NCBI GenBank assembly: GCA_023055505.1
Contig: JALIRH010000147.1
Coordinates: 558,001 to 622,000 of the forward strand
Reading direction: 5' to 3'
DNA: 64,000 bases
Source of the DNA: Callipepla californica brunnescens
Taxonomy: Eukaryota > Chordata > Aves > Galliformes > Odontophoridae
This document shows, piece by piece, positions 23,502 through 34,705 of the stretch (position 1 is the first letter of the stretch; each line of letters opens with the position of its first letter). The notes beneath the pieces are model-generated. The model saw only the letters and a program-made list of their open reading frames with translations. It made no database searches and had not been told where the DNA came from. The position numbers were made by a program, and so were the translations under genes.

Positions 23502-26500
23502 ATGAGGAGGCTATGGGGAAGCTATGGGGCAGCTATTGGGCAGCAGTGGGGCAGCTATGGGGCAGTAGTAGGGCAGCTATAAGGCAGCTATGGGGCAGCA
23601 GTGGGGCAGCTATGGGGCGGCTATGAGGAAGCCATTGGGCAGCTATGGGGCAGAAGTGAGGCAGCAATCAGGCAGCAGTGAGGCAGCTATGAGGAGGCTA
23701 TGGGGCAGCTATGGGTCAGCTATCGAGAGGCTATGGGGCAGCTATGGGGCGGCGATGAGGCAGACATGGGGCAGCTATGGGGGAGCAGTGAGGCAGCTAT
23801 GGGGAGGCTATGGGGCAGTAGTTGGGCAGCTATAGGGCGGCTATGGGGAAGCCATTGGGCAGCTATGGGGCAGTAGTGAAGCAGCTATGGGTCAGTAGTT
23901 TGGCAGCTATGACGAGGCTATGGGAAGGCCATGGGGAAGCGATGGGGCAGCTCTGAGGCAGACAAAATGTAGCTATGGGGGAGCAGTGAGGCAGCTATGG
24001 GGTGGCTATGGGGCAGTAGTGGGGCAGCTATGGGGCAGCTATGAGGTAGCCATGGGGCAGCTATGGGGAAGCAGCGAGGGAGCTATGGGGTAGCAGTGAG
24101 GCAGCTATGATGAGGCTATGGGGAGGCTATGGGGCAGCCACGGTGCAGCTATGGGGCAGCAGTGGGGCAGCTATGGGCAGCAGTAAGGAAGCTATTGAGA
24201 AGGCTATGGGGGCAGCTATGGGGTGGCTATGGGGCAGCTATAGAGCGGCAATGTGGCAGTAGTGGGGCACCTATAAGGCAGCTATGGGGCAGCAGTGGGA
24301 CAGCTATGGGGCGGCTATTAGGCAGCCATGGGGTGGCAATGGGGCAGCAGTGAGGCAGCTATGGGGCGGCTATGGGGCTGAAGTGGGGCAGCTATGAGGA
24401 GTCTCTTGAGAGGCTATGGAGCAGCTATGGGGCAGCAGTGGGGTAGCAGGAGGAGACTATGGGGAGGCTATGAAGCAGGTATGGGGCAGCAGTGGGGCAG
24501 CTATGGGGCGACTATGGGGCAGCAGTTGAGCAGCTATGGGGCAGCCATGGGGCAGCTATGTGGCAGTAGTGAAACAGCTATGGTGTAGCTATAAGCGAGC
24601 CTTGGGGCAGCAAGGGGCAGTAGTAAGGCAGCTATGGGGCAGCAGTGGGGCAGCTATGATGAGACTATGGGAAGGCCATGAGGAAGCTATGGGGCATCTT
24701 TGAGGCAGACAAAAAGTAGCTGTGGGGCTGCAGTGAGGCAGCTATGGGGCAGCTGTGGGGCAGCTATTGTGTAGCAGTGAGGCATCTATGAGGAGGCTAT
24801 GGGGAGGATATGAGGCAGTTATGGGGCAGAAGTGAGGCAGCTATGGGGTGGCTATAGGGCAGCAGTGGGGCAGGTATGGGGCAACAAAGAGGCAGCCATG
24901 GGGCAGCAGTGGGGCAGCTTTGAGGCTACGGGGCGGCTATGGGGCAGTAGTGGGGTAGCTATGGGGCAGCAGTGAGGAAGCTAAGGGGAAGCAATGGGGC
25001 AGCTTTGAGGATGCTATTGGGAAGCCATGGGGCAGCAATGGGGCGGCTATGAGGCAGCGACGGGGAAGCTATGGGGCAGCAGTGAGGCAGGTATGGGGCA
25101 GTAGTAAGGCAGCTACGGGGCAGCAGTGGGGCAAATATGAGGAGGCTCTGAGGAAACTATGGGGCAGCTATGGGGCAGCAGTGAGGCAGTTATAGAACAG
25201 GTATGAGGCACTTATCAAGCAGCTATGGGTCAGCTATGAGGAGGCTATGGGGCAGATGTGGTGCAGCAGTGGGGCAGCTAAGGCAGCTATGGGGAGGCTA
25301 TGGGGCAGCAGTGTGGGCAACTATGAGGAGACTATGGGGAGGCTATGAGGCAGCTATGGGGCAGTAGTCGGGCAGCTATTGGACGGCTATGAGGCAGCCA
25401 TGGGGCAGCTATGGGGCAGCAGTGAGACAGCTATGGGGCAAGTATGGGGAGGCTATTGGGCAGCGACGGGGTGGCTATGGGGCAGTAGTGGGGCAGCTAT
25501 GGTGAGGTTATGAGGCAGCCATGGGGTAGGTATGAGAAACCAGTGAGGCAGCTATGGGGCAGTAGTGGAGCAGCTATGAGGCAGCGGTGGGTCAGCTATG
25601 GGGTGGCTATGAGGCAGCAGTGGGTCAGCTATGGGGTGGCTATGAGGCAGCCATGGGGCAGCTATGGGACAGCAGTGGGGCAGCTATGAGGTAGCCATGG
25701 GGCACCTATGGGGAAGCAGCGAGGGAGCTATGGGGTAGCAGTGAGGCAGCTATGAGGAAGCTATGGGGAGGCTATGGGGAGGCTATGGGGCAGATATGTA
25801 ACGGCTATGAGGCAGCCACGGTGCAGTTATGGGGCAGCCACGGTGCAGCTATGGGGCAGCAGTAAGGAAGCTACGAGAAGGCTATGGAGGCAGCTATCGG
25901 GTGGCTATGAGACAGCTATGGGGCAACTATGAGGCAGCCGTAGGGCAGCTATGGTGCAGCAGTGAGGCAGCAATTAGGCAGAAGTTGGGCAGCTATGGGG
26001 CAGCAGAGAGGCAGCTATGGGGCACGAGTGAGGCAGCTATGGGTTAGCTATGAGGAGGCCTTGAGGAGGCTATGGGGCAGATATGGGGCAGCAGTGGGGC
26101 AGCTAAGGCAGCTATGGGAAGGCTATGGGGCAGCAGTGTGGGCAACTATGAGGAGACTATGGGGAGGCTATGAGGCAGCTATGGGGCAGCAGTCGGGCAG
26201 ATATAAGGCAGCTATTGGGAAGCAGTGGGGCAGCTATGGGGCGGCTATTAGGCAGCCTTTGGGCACCTATTGGGCAGCAGTGAGGCAGGTATGGGGCAGC
26301 TATGGGGCAGCTATGAGGACGTTATGGGGCAGCTATGGGGCAGCAGTGGGGCAGCAATAACGCAGTAGTGGGGCAGCTATGGGGCAGTAGTGGGGCAGCA
26401 ATGAGGACGCTATAGGGAGACTATGGGGCATGTATGGAGCGGCTAGGAGGCAGCTATGGGGCAGGTATGAGGCAGCCATGGGGTGGCTGTGGGGCAGCAG

Positions 26501-27515
26501 TGAGGCAGCTATGAAGAGGCTATGGAAATGCTATAGGGCAGCAGTGGGGCAGCTACGGAGCGGCTATGAGGCAGCCATTTTGCATCTATGGGGCAGCAGT
26601 GGGGCAGCTACGAGGAAGCTATAGGGCAGCTATGGGACAGCAGTGGGGCAGCTATGGTGCGGCTATGAGGCAGCCATGAGGCAGACACGGGGCAGCAGTG
26701 GGGCAGCTATGGTGCGGCTATGAGGCAGCCATGAGGCAGATATGGGGCAGCAGTGGGGCAGCTATGAGCAGGCTTTGGGGCGGCTGTGGAGCAGCAGTGG
26801 GGAAGCTATGGGGCAGTAGTGGGGCAACTATAAGTTAGCAGTGGGGCAGCTATGGGGCGGCTATGGGGCAGCAGTGGGGCAGCTATGAGGAGGTTATGGG
26901 GCAGCCATTGGCAGCTATGGGGCTGCAGTGAGGCAGCAATGGGGCAGCAGTGGGGCAGCTATGGGGCGGCTCTAAGGCAGCAGTGATGCAGATATCGGGC
27001 AGCTCTGAGGAGGCTATGAGGCCGCTATGAGGCAGTAGTGGGGCAGCTATGGGGCAGCAGTGGGGTGGCTATGTGGCAGCAATGGGGCAGCCATGGGGCA
27101 GGTATGGGGCTGCAGTGGGACAGCTATGAGGAGGCTATTGGGCAGGTATAGAGCGGCTATGTGGCAGTAGTCGGGCAGCTATTGGGCAGCTATTGGGAAG
27201 CCGTGGGGCAGCTATCGGGCGGCTATTATACAGCCATGGAGCAGCTATGGTGCAGCAGTGTTGCAGCTATGAGGAGGCTATGGGGAGGCTATGGAGCAGC
27301 TATGGGGCGGCTATCTGGTGGCTATGAGGCAGCTATCGGGCAGCTCTGAGGAGGCTATGGGGCCACTATGAGGCAGTAGTGGGGCAGCTATGGGGCAGCA
27401 GTGGGGTGGCTATGGGGTGGCAGCGGGGCAGCAGCGGGGCAGCCATGGGGCAGCTATGGGGCTGCAGTGGGGCAGCTATGAGGAGGCTATGGGGCAGCAG
27501 TGGGGCTGCTGGTTT
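23502..27515 (+). repeat. 12-bp minisatellite, consensus GGGGCAGCTATG (left block)
   Basis: 4 kb of units GGGGCAGCTATG, GGGGCAGCAGTG and AGGAGGCTATG. The unit is mostly 12 bp with 11-bp forms. It is G-rich on +. Because the unit is a multiple of 3 with no stop in most frames, it yields Met/Gly/Ala/Gln/Leu/Trp-rich open frames. These have no conserved ends or domains and are not genes. It lies within the span between the SGF29 first and last exons. Confidence 0.92.
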
Positions 27516-27844
27516 CCCCCCACTTCTTTTGTTGGAGTCCTCGCCCCTTCCATGGTTGCCCACCAATGAGGACTGGCTGATCCCTCCCCCACATCGACGG
27601 CCCCGGACCCACAACCCCGACCCCAGCCCCATAACCCCGACCCCACATCTGCAGCCCCAGCCCCATAACAGAGCCTTCAGACCCCTAACTGAGCACCCGG
27701 ACTTAGAACCGAGCATCGAGCCCCATTAGCCCCAACCCCAGCCCCACATCCCCGTCCCTCACCCAACTCCGCCCCACCCCACCCACACCCTATTCCCCCC
27801 TTCTCCCTCCGCCACCCCACTCCTCCCCCCCTCCCCTTTCCCAC
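27516..27844 (-). other. Non-repetitive to C-rich stretch, start of SGF29 intron 1
   Basis: A 330-bp stretch between the 12-bp array and SGF29 exon 1. The first 90 bp are unique. The rest is CCCCA-rich low-complexity sequence (ACCCCAGCCCCATAACC type) merging into CCACCCC runs. It holds the splice donor GTGG (27841-27844 on -) of exon 1. I see no exon 2 in it. Confidence 0.6.
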
Positions 27845-27920
27845 CTGCGTGTGCGCGAGCAGCCGCTGTAGCTCCCCCAGGAGCTCCACGTTGCGCGACC
27901 TCCCCCCCCGCCAACGCCAT
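27845..27920 (-). CDS. SGF29: SGF29 first coding exon, with one extra base in a G run
   Basis: On the minus strand ATG (27918-27920) begins MALAGG. After a run of eight G residues the next frame reads RSRNVELLGELQRLLAHTQ, then GTGGG as splice donor at 27844. This matches the start of SGF29 (MAL..., then an ELLxELxxLxxxTQ coiled-coil helix ending exon 1 at residue 25) in position and length, provided the G run had seven bases. As given, the one extra base puts the start codon and the helix in different frames. A homopolymer error in the assembly is the simplest explanation. A true frameshift in a decaying gene is the other. The exon sits at the edge of a CpG island, as expected for this housekeeping gene. 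Confidence 0.75.
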
Positions 27921-28019
27921 GGCCGAACAGCCCCACCCCCACTGCGCGCGGCTCTGGGAATAGCACTACGCGTGCGCCGGTCCCGGAAGCCGGAAACGGA
28001 AGTCCCCCCCCCCCCGCAG

Positions 28020-28358
28020 ATGAACGGAGCGGTGGAGTACTATGGCGGCGGCGGTGGCGGCGCCGCGGAAACCGCGGAAACCGCGCGTTGGAGCGGCGGC
28101 GGCGGCGGCGGCTCCGTTGCCGTGGGAACCGCGGAAACTGCGGAAACTGCGGAAACCGCGCGTTGGAGCGGCGGCGGCGGCGGCGGCTCCGTTGCCGCGG
28201 AAACCGCACGTTGGAGCGGCGGCGGCGGCTGTACGGGAGGCACTGTGAGCTTTGGGGGTGGGGCTGGGCAGGGGCAGCGGCAGCGGCAGCGGCAGCGGCA
28301 GCGGGGGAGGGGCGGGGCAGGATTCCGGGGCCGCGCGGCGCTCTCTTTTTTCCCCTAG
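28020..28358 (+). other. Open frame in the CpG island, unrecognised (possible divergent first exon)
   Basis: ATG at 28020 opens a 112-codon frame beginning MNGAVEYYGGGG, then Gly/Ala/Glu-Thr repeats (AETAETARWSGGGG three times) and an Arg-Gln repeat, ending at 28358. The repeated part follows from GC-rich tandem repeats. The first residues could be a real divergent start, but no downstream exon is recognisable because the 12-bp array follows. Most likely not a functional protein as drawn. Confidence 0.2.
28068..28235 (+). repeat. GC-rich tandem repeat (about 50-65 bp unit, three copies)
   Basis: Units contain GCGGAAACCGCGGAAACCGC and CGCGTTGGAGCGGCGGCGG, then GGCTCCGTTGCCG. Copies start near 28068, 28136 and 28196, the last shortened. 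It includes GGC trinucleotide runs. A CAGCGG hexamer run follows at about 28272-28303. Confidence 0.8.
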
Positions 28359-28365
28359 CACTTGT

Positions 28366-31300
28366 AACATCTATGAGGAGGCTATGGGGAGGATATGAGG
28401 CAGCTATGGGGTGGCTATGGGGCGGCTATGGGGCTGCAGTAAGGCAGGTATGGGGCAGAAATGAGGCAGCCACGGGGCAGCAGTGGGGCAGCTATGGGGC
28501 AGCTATGGGACAGAAGTGGGGCAGCTCTAAGGGTAGCCATGGGGCAGTTATGGGGCAACAGTGGGGCAGGTATGGGGCGGCTATTAGGCAGCCATCAAGC
28601 AGCTATGAGGCAGTAGTGGGGCAGCTATGAGGAAGCAGTGATGGAGCTATGGAGTAGCAGTGAGGCAGCTATAAGGAGGCTATGGGAGGCTATGGGGCAG
28701 CTATGGTGCATCAGTGAGGAAGCTATGGGGCGGCTTTGGGGCAGCATTTTGGCAGCTATGGGGCAGCAGTGGGACAGCTATGAGGAGGCTATGGGGAAGC
28801 TATGTGGCAGCAGAGAGCTAGCTATGGGGCAGCTATGAGGAGGCTAAGGGGAGGCTATGGGGCAGCTATAGAGCGCCTATGTGGCAGTAGTTGGGCAGAT
28901 ATAAGGCAGCAGTGGGGCAGCTATGGGGCGGGAATTAGGCAGCCATGGGGCACGTATGGGGCAGCAGTGAGGTAGCTATGGGGCAGCTATGGGTCAGCTA
29001 TGAGGAGGTTATGGGGAGGCAATGGAGCAGCAGTGGGGCAGATATGGGACGGTTATTAAGAGGCTATGTGGCAGCTATGGGGCATTAGTGGGGCAGCTAT
29101 GGGGAAGTAGTGGGGCAGATATGGGGCAGCAGTGAGGCAGCTATGGGGTAGCTATGAGAAAGCTATGGGGCAGCAGTGAGGAAGTAGTGAGGCAGCTATG
29201 AGAAGGCTGTGGGGAAGCTATGGGGCAGCTATGGGGCACCAGTGAGGCAGATATGGGGCACCAGTGAGGCAGCTATAGGGAGGCTACGGGGCAGCAGTGA
29301 GGGAGTAGAGAGTCAAATATGGGGCATTAGTGCGGCAGCTATGGGGCATTAGTGGGGCAGTTATGAGGAGGCTATGGGGAGGCTATGGAGCAGCTATGGG
29401 GCAGCTATAGGGCAGCAGGGAGGTAGCAATGGGGCAGCAGTTGGGAAGCTATGATGAGGCTATGGTGAGTCTACGGGGCAGCTATGGTACACCAGTGAGG
29501 CAGCCATGGGGCAGCTATGGTACACCAGTGAGGCAGCCATGGGGCAGCTATGGGGCACCAATGGGACAGTTATGAGGAGGCTGTGGGGAAGCTATGGGGC
29601 AGCTATGGGGCAGCAATGAGGAGGGTATGGAGAGGCTATGGGGCAGCTATGGTGCAACAGTGAGGCAGCTATGGGGTAGCTTTGAGGAGGCTGTGGGGAG
29701 GATATGGGGTAGATATGTGGCAACGGTGAGGTAGCTATGGGGAAGCTATGGGGCAGCAATGAGGGAGTAGTCGGTCAGCTATGGGGCATTAGTGCTGCAG
29801 CTATGGGGCCGAGTGGGGCAGTTAAGAGGAGGCTATGGGGAGGCTGTGGGGCAGCTATCGGACAGCATTGAGCTAGCTTTAGAACAGCTATGAGGAGGCT
29901 ATGGGGCAGATATGGGGCAGCAGTCGGGCAGCTATGGGGCGGATATGGAGCAGCAGTGGGGCAGGTATGGGGCAGTAGTAAGACAGCTATGTGGCAGCAG
30001 TGGGGCAGATATGAGGAGGCTATGAGGAGGCTATGGGGCGGCTATGAAGCAGCAGTGAGGCAGTTATGAGGCGGCTATGGGTCAGATATGTGGCAGCAGT
30101 GAAGCAGCTATGGTGCGGCTATAAGGCAGCCATGGGGCAGCTATGGGTTAGCAGTGAGTCAGCTATGGGGCAGCAGTTGGGCAGCTATGAGGAGGCTATG
30201 GGGCAGCTATGGAGCAGATTTGAAACAGCTTTGGGGCGGCTGTGGGGCAGTAGTTTGGCAGCTATGAGGCAGCAGTTGGGCAGCAGTTGGGGCAGTAGTG
30301 AGGCAGCTATGTGGCAGCTCAGGAGAGGCTATGGGGCAGCTATGGGGCATTAGTGGGGCAGCTATGGGGAAGTAGTGGGGCAGATATGGGGCAGCAGTGA
30401 GGCAGCTATGGGGTAGCTATTGGGCAGTAGTGGGGAAGCAGTGAGGCAGCTATGGGGCAGCAGTTGGGCAGCTATAAAGAGGCTATGGAGAGGCTGTGCG
30501 GCAGCTATGGTGCATCAGTGAGGAAGCTATGGGGCGTCTTTAGGGCAGCAGTTTGACAGCTATGAGGCAGTCACGGGGCAGCTATGGGACAGCAGTGGGA
30601 CAGCTATGAGGAGGCTAGAGGGCAGCTATGGGGCAGCTCTGAGGAGGCTATGGGGAGGCTATGGGGCAGGTATATAGTGGCTATGTGGCAGTAGTCGGGC
30701 AGATATAAGGCATCAATGGGGCAGCAGTGGGGCAGCTATTGGGCGGCTATTAGGCAGCCATGGGGCGGCTATGGGGCAGCAGGGAGGTAGCAATGGGGCA
30801 GCAGTGGAGCAGCTATGATGAGGCTATGGCGAGGCTCTGGGGCAGCTATGGTGCACCAGTGAGGCAGCTATTGGGTAGCTATGAAGAGGCTGTGGGGAGG
30901 CTATGGGGCAGATATGTGGCAACGTTGAGGTAGCTATTGAGAAGCTATGGGGCAGCAGTGAGGCAGTAGTGGGTCAGCTATGGGGCATTAGTGCTGCAGC
31001 TATGGGGCCGCAGTGGGGTATCTAAGAGGAAGCTATAGGGAGGCTATGGGGCAGCTATGGAGCAGATTTGAAACAGCTTTGGGGCGGCTATGGGGCAGTA
31101 GTTTGGCAGCTATGAGGCAGCAGTTGGGCAGCTATGGGGCAGTAGTGAGGCAGCTATGTGGCGGCTCAGGAGAGGCTATGGGGCAGCTATGGGGCATTAG
31201 TGGGGCAGCTATGGGGAAGTAGTGGGGCAGGTAAGGGGCAGAAGTGAGGCAGCTATGAGGTAGCTATGAGGAGGCTATGGGGCAGTAGTGGGGAAGCAGT

Positions 31301-34063
31301 GAGGCAGCTATGGGGCAGCAGTTGGGCAGCTATGAGGAGGCTATGGGGAGGCTATGGGGCAGCAGTGAGGCAGTTTTGGGGCACCAGTGAGGCAGCTATG
31401 GGGAGGCTACGGGGCAGCAGTCGGGCAGCTATGGGGCGGATATGGAGCAGCAGTGGGGCAGATATGAGGTAGCTATGAGGAGGCTATGGGGCAGTAGTGG
31501 GGCAGCAGTGAGGCAGCTATGGGGCAGCAGTTGGGCAGCTATGAGGAGGCTATGGGGAGGCTATGGGGCAGCAGTGAGGCAGTTTTGGGGCACCAGTGAG
31601 GCAGCTATGGGGAGGCTACGGGGCAGCAGTCGGGCAGCTATGGGGCGGATATGGAGCAGCAGTGGGGCAGATATGAGGAGGCTATGAGGAGGCTATGGGG
31701 CAGCAGTGAGGCAGCTATGGGACAGGTATGAGGCACTTATCAAGCAGCTCTGGGGCAGCGGTGTGGCAGCTAAGAGGAGGCAATTGGGAGGCTATGGGGC
31801 AGCTATGAAGCAGCAGTGAGGCAGCTATGGGGCGTCTATGGGGCAGCAGTGGGGCAACTATGAGGAGACTATGGGGAGGCTATGGGGCAGCTATTGGGCA
31901 GCAGTGAGGCAGCAATGAGGCAGCTATGAGGAGGCTATGGGAAGCCGATGAGGCAGCTATAGAGCGGCTATGGGGCAGTAGTAGGGCAGCTATTGGGCAG
32001 CTATTGGGAAGCAGTGGCAAGGCTATCGGGCGGCTATTAGGCAGCCATTGGGCACCATGGGGCAGCAGTGAGGCAGCTATGGGACGGCTATGGGGAGGCT
32101 ATGGGGCAGGTATGGGGCAGCAGTGGGGCAGCTATGGAGCAGATATCGAGAGGTTATGAGGCAGCTATGGGGTGGCGATGAGGCAGACATAGGGAAGCTA
32201 TGGTGGAGCAGGGAGGCAGCTATGGGGTGGCTATGGGTCAGCAGTGAGACAGCTATGGGGCAAGTATGGGGAGGCTATGGGGCAGTAATGGGGCAGCTAT
32301 GGGGCGGCTATGAGGCAGCCATGGGGTACGTCTGGGGCACCAGTGAGGCAGCTATGGGGAGGCTATGGGGCAGCCATGGGGTACGTCTGGGGCACCAGTG
32401 AGGCAGCTAGGGGCAGCAGTGAGGCAGCTATGGGGAGGCTATGGGGCAGCAGTGAGGCAGTAGTGGGTCAGCTATGGGGCATAAGTGCTGCAGCTATGGG
32501 GCTGCAGTGGGGCAGCTAAGAGGAAGCTATGGGGAGGCTATGGGGCAGCTATTGTGCATCAGTGAGGAAGCTACGAGGCGGCAATGGGGCAGCAGTTTTG
32601 CAGTTATGAGGCAGCTATGGGGCAGCAGTGAGGCAGCTATGAGGAGACTATGGGGAGGCTATGGGGCAGAAGTGGGGCAGCTATGGGGTAGCCATGGGGC
32701 AGCCATCAAACGGCTATGGGGCAGCAGTGGGGCAGCTAAGAGGAGGCTATGGACCAGCTATGGGGCGGCTACAAGGCAGCCATGGGGCAACTATGGGGAA
32801 GCAGTGAGAGAGCTATGAGGAGGCTATGGGTAGGCTATAGGGCAGGTATTGGACAGCTATGAGGCAGCCATGGTGCAGCTATGGGGCAGCAGTGGGGCAG
32901 CAATGGGGCGGCTATTAGGCAGCCATGGGGTGGCAATGGGACACCAGTGAGACATCTATGGGGTGGATATGTAGCAGCAGTGGGGCAGGTATGGGGCAGT
33001 AGTGGGGTAGCTATGAGGAGGCTACGGGGCAACTATGGGGCAGCAGAGAGGCAGCGATGGGACAGGTATGAGGAGGCTATGGGGAGACTACGGGGCAGCT
33101 ATGAAGCTGCAGTGAGGCAGCTATGGGGCGGCTATGGGGAGGCTATGGGGCAGCTATGGAAAAGCTATGAGGCAACCATGGGGCTGCAGTTGGGCATCTC
33201 TGGGGCCGCATTGAGGAAGCTATGGGGCAGCTCCGAGGAGCCTATGCAGCAGCTATGGAGCGGCTATGGGGCAGCTATGGGGCAGGTATGAGGCAGCCAT
33301 GAGGCGGCTGTGGGGCAGCAGTGAGGCAGCTATGAAGAGGCTATGGGGAGGCTATGGGGCAGCAGTGGGGCAGCTACGGGGCGGCTATGAGGCAGCCATT
33401 GGGCATCTAAGGGGCAGCAGTGTGGCAGCTATAAAGAGGCTATGGGGAGGCTGTGGGGCAGCTATGGTGCATCAGTGAGGAAGCTATGGGGCGTCAATGG
33501 GGCAGCAGTTTGACAGCTATGAGGCAGCCACGGGGCAGCTATGGGGCAGCAGTGGGAAGCTATGAGGAGGCTATAGGGCAGCTATGGGGCAGCTCTGAGG
33601 AGGCTATGGGGAGGCTATGGAGCAGCTATGGGGCAGCAGTGAGGAAGCTATGGGGTGGCTATGGGGCGGCTATGAGGCAGCTATGGGGTAGCAGTGAGAC
33701 AGCTATGAGGAGGCTACGGGGAGGCTATAGGGCAGTTATGGGGCGGGTATTAGACAGCCATGGGGCGGCTATGGGGCAGCAGGGAGGTAGCAATGGGGCA
33801 GCAGTGGGGCAGCTATGATGAGGCTATGGCGAGGCTCTGGGGCAGCTATGGTGCACCAGTGAGGCAGCTATTGGGTAGCTATGAGGAGGCTGTGGGGAGG
33901 CTATGGGGCAGATATGCGGCAACGGTGAGGCAGCTATTGGGAAGCTATGGGGCAGCAGTGAGGCAGTAGTGGGTCAGCGATGGGGCATTAGTGCTGCAGC
34001 TATGGGGCTGCAGTGGGGCATCTAAGAGGAAGCTATGGCGAGGCTATGGGGCAGCTATGGGGC
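28366..34063 (+). repeat. 12-bp minisatellite, consensus GGGGCAGCTATG (right block)
   Basis: 5.7 kb of the same family as 23502-27515. Larger near-identical segments recur, for example around 31266-31420 and 31470-31680 (about 205-bp tandem copy), 30780-30990 and 33770-33980, and 30180-30370 and 31040-31210. Long Gly/Ala/Trp-rich open frames are repeat by-products. It ends abruptly in the truncated ERV at 34064. Confidence 0.92.
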
Positions 34064-34705
34064 AGCAATCGGGCTTTCCCACAAAGCGACACAATCCATC
34101 TGTGAACAGGGCGTATCTCTTTTCATCTTCTGTTAGTTCATTATATGGTGAGGCTTCTTTAGCACGTGACACCTCCTCTGCTGGGGTTGTTCCAAACTTT
34201 TTACCTTCAGGCCAGTCCATGATCACCTCCAGGATTCCTGAACGGTTGGGGTTCCCCATCCGAGCTCGCTGTGTAATCAGCGCAATCCACTTACTCCAAG
34301 TGGCATCAGTAGCATGATGGGTAGAGGGAACTGTTCCTTTAAACATCCAGTTCAGTACTGGCAGTCGAGGTGCCAGAAGGAGCTGCGTTTCAGTACCGAT
34401 TACTTCAGAAGCAGCTCGAACCCCCTGATATGCGGCTAAGATCTCCTTCTCAGTTGGAGTGTAGCGCTCCTCAGACCCCCTGTATGCTCGACTCCAGAAA
34501 CCAAGGGGTCGGCCTCGGGTCTCTCCAGAAGCTCTTTGCCACAAACTCCAAGTGGGACCTTCCTTTCCAGCAGCAGTGTAGAGGATGTTCTTTACATCCT
34601 GTCCCGTCCGCACTGGCCCCAGGGCCACGGCACGGGCTATCTCCTGCTTCATTTGCTCAAAAGCCTGCTGCTGCTCAGGGCCCCACACAAAATCATTCTT
34701 CTTCC
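34064..34705 (-). pseudogene. ERV RT connection domain and truncated RNase H
   Basis: The shifted frame carries the connection domain (QQQAFEQMKQEI, then YTPTEKEILAAYQGVR). It ends at the very start of RNase H (YALFTDG, with the first catalytic Asp). At 34064 the sequence changes abruptly to the 12-bp array. The remaining RNase H and all of integrase are absent. Confidence 0.85.

Larger units (their letters stand above)
27846..28365. promoter_or_regulatory. CpG-island promoter of SGF29, probably bidirectional
   Basis: Strongly CpG-rich, with CCGGAAGCCGGAAACGGAAG (27984-28003; overlapping ETS-type sites) just upstream of the SGF29 start, many GGCGGC runs and no TATA box. It drives leftward (minus) transcription into SGF29. 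A + strand open frame starts 100 bp away, so rightward activity is possible. The island ends abruptly at the 12-bp array. Confidence 0.75.

Noticed and set aside
23502..34063. Many 60-140 codon Gly/Ala/Gln/Trp-rich open frames in the 12-bp arrays
   Set aside because: The unit length is a multiple of three and lacks stops in several frames. Ends are arbitrary and no domain or splice pattern is present.
1450..34063. Possible CRISPR arrays
   Set aside because: These are direct tandem repeats without unique spacers of constant length, in a eukaryotic context with introns and LINEs.
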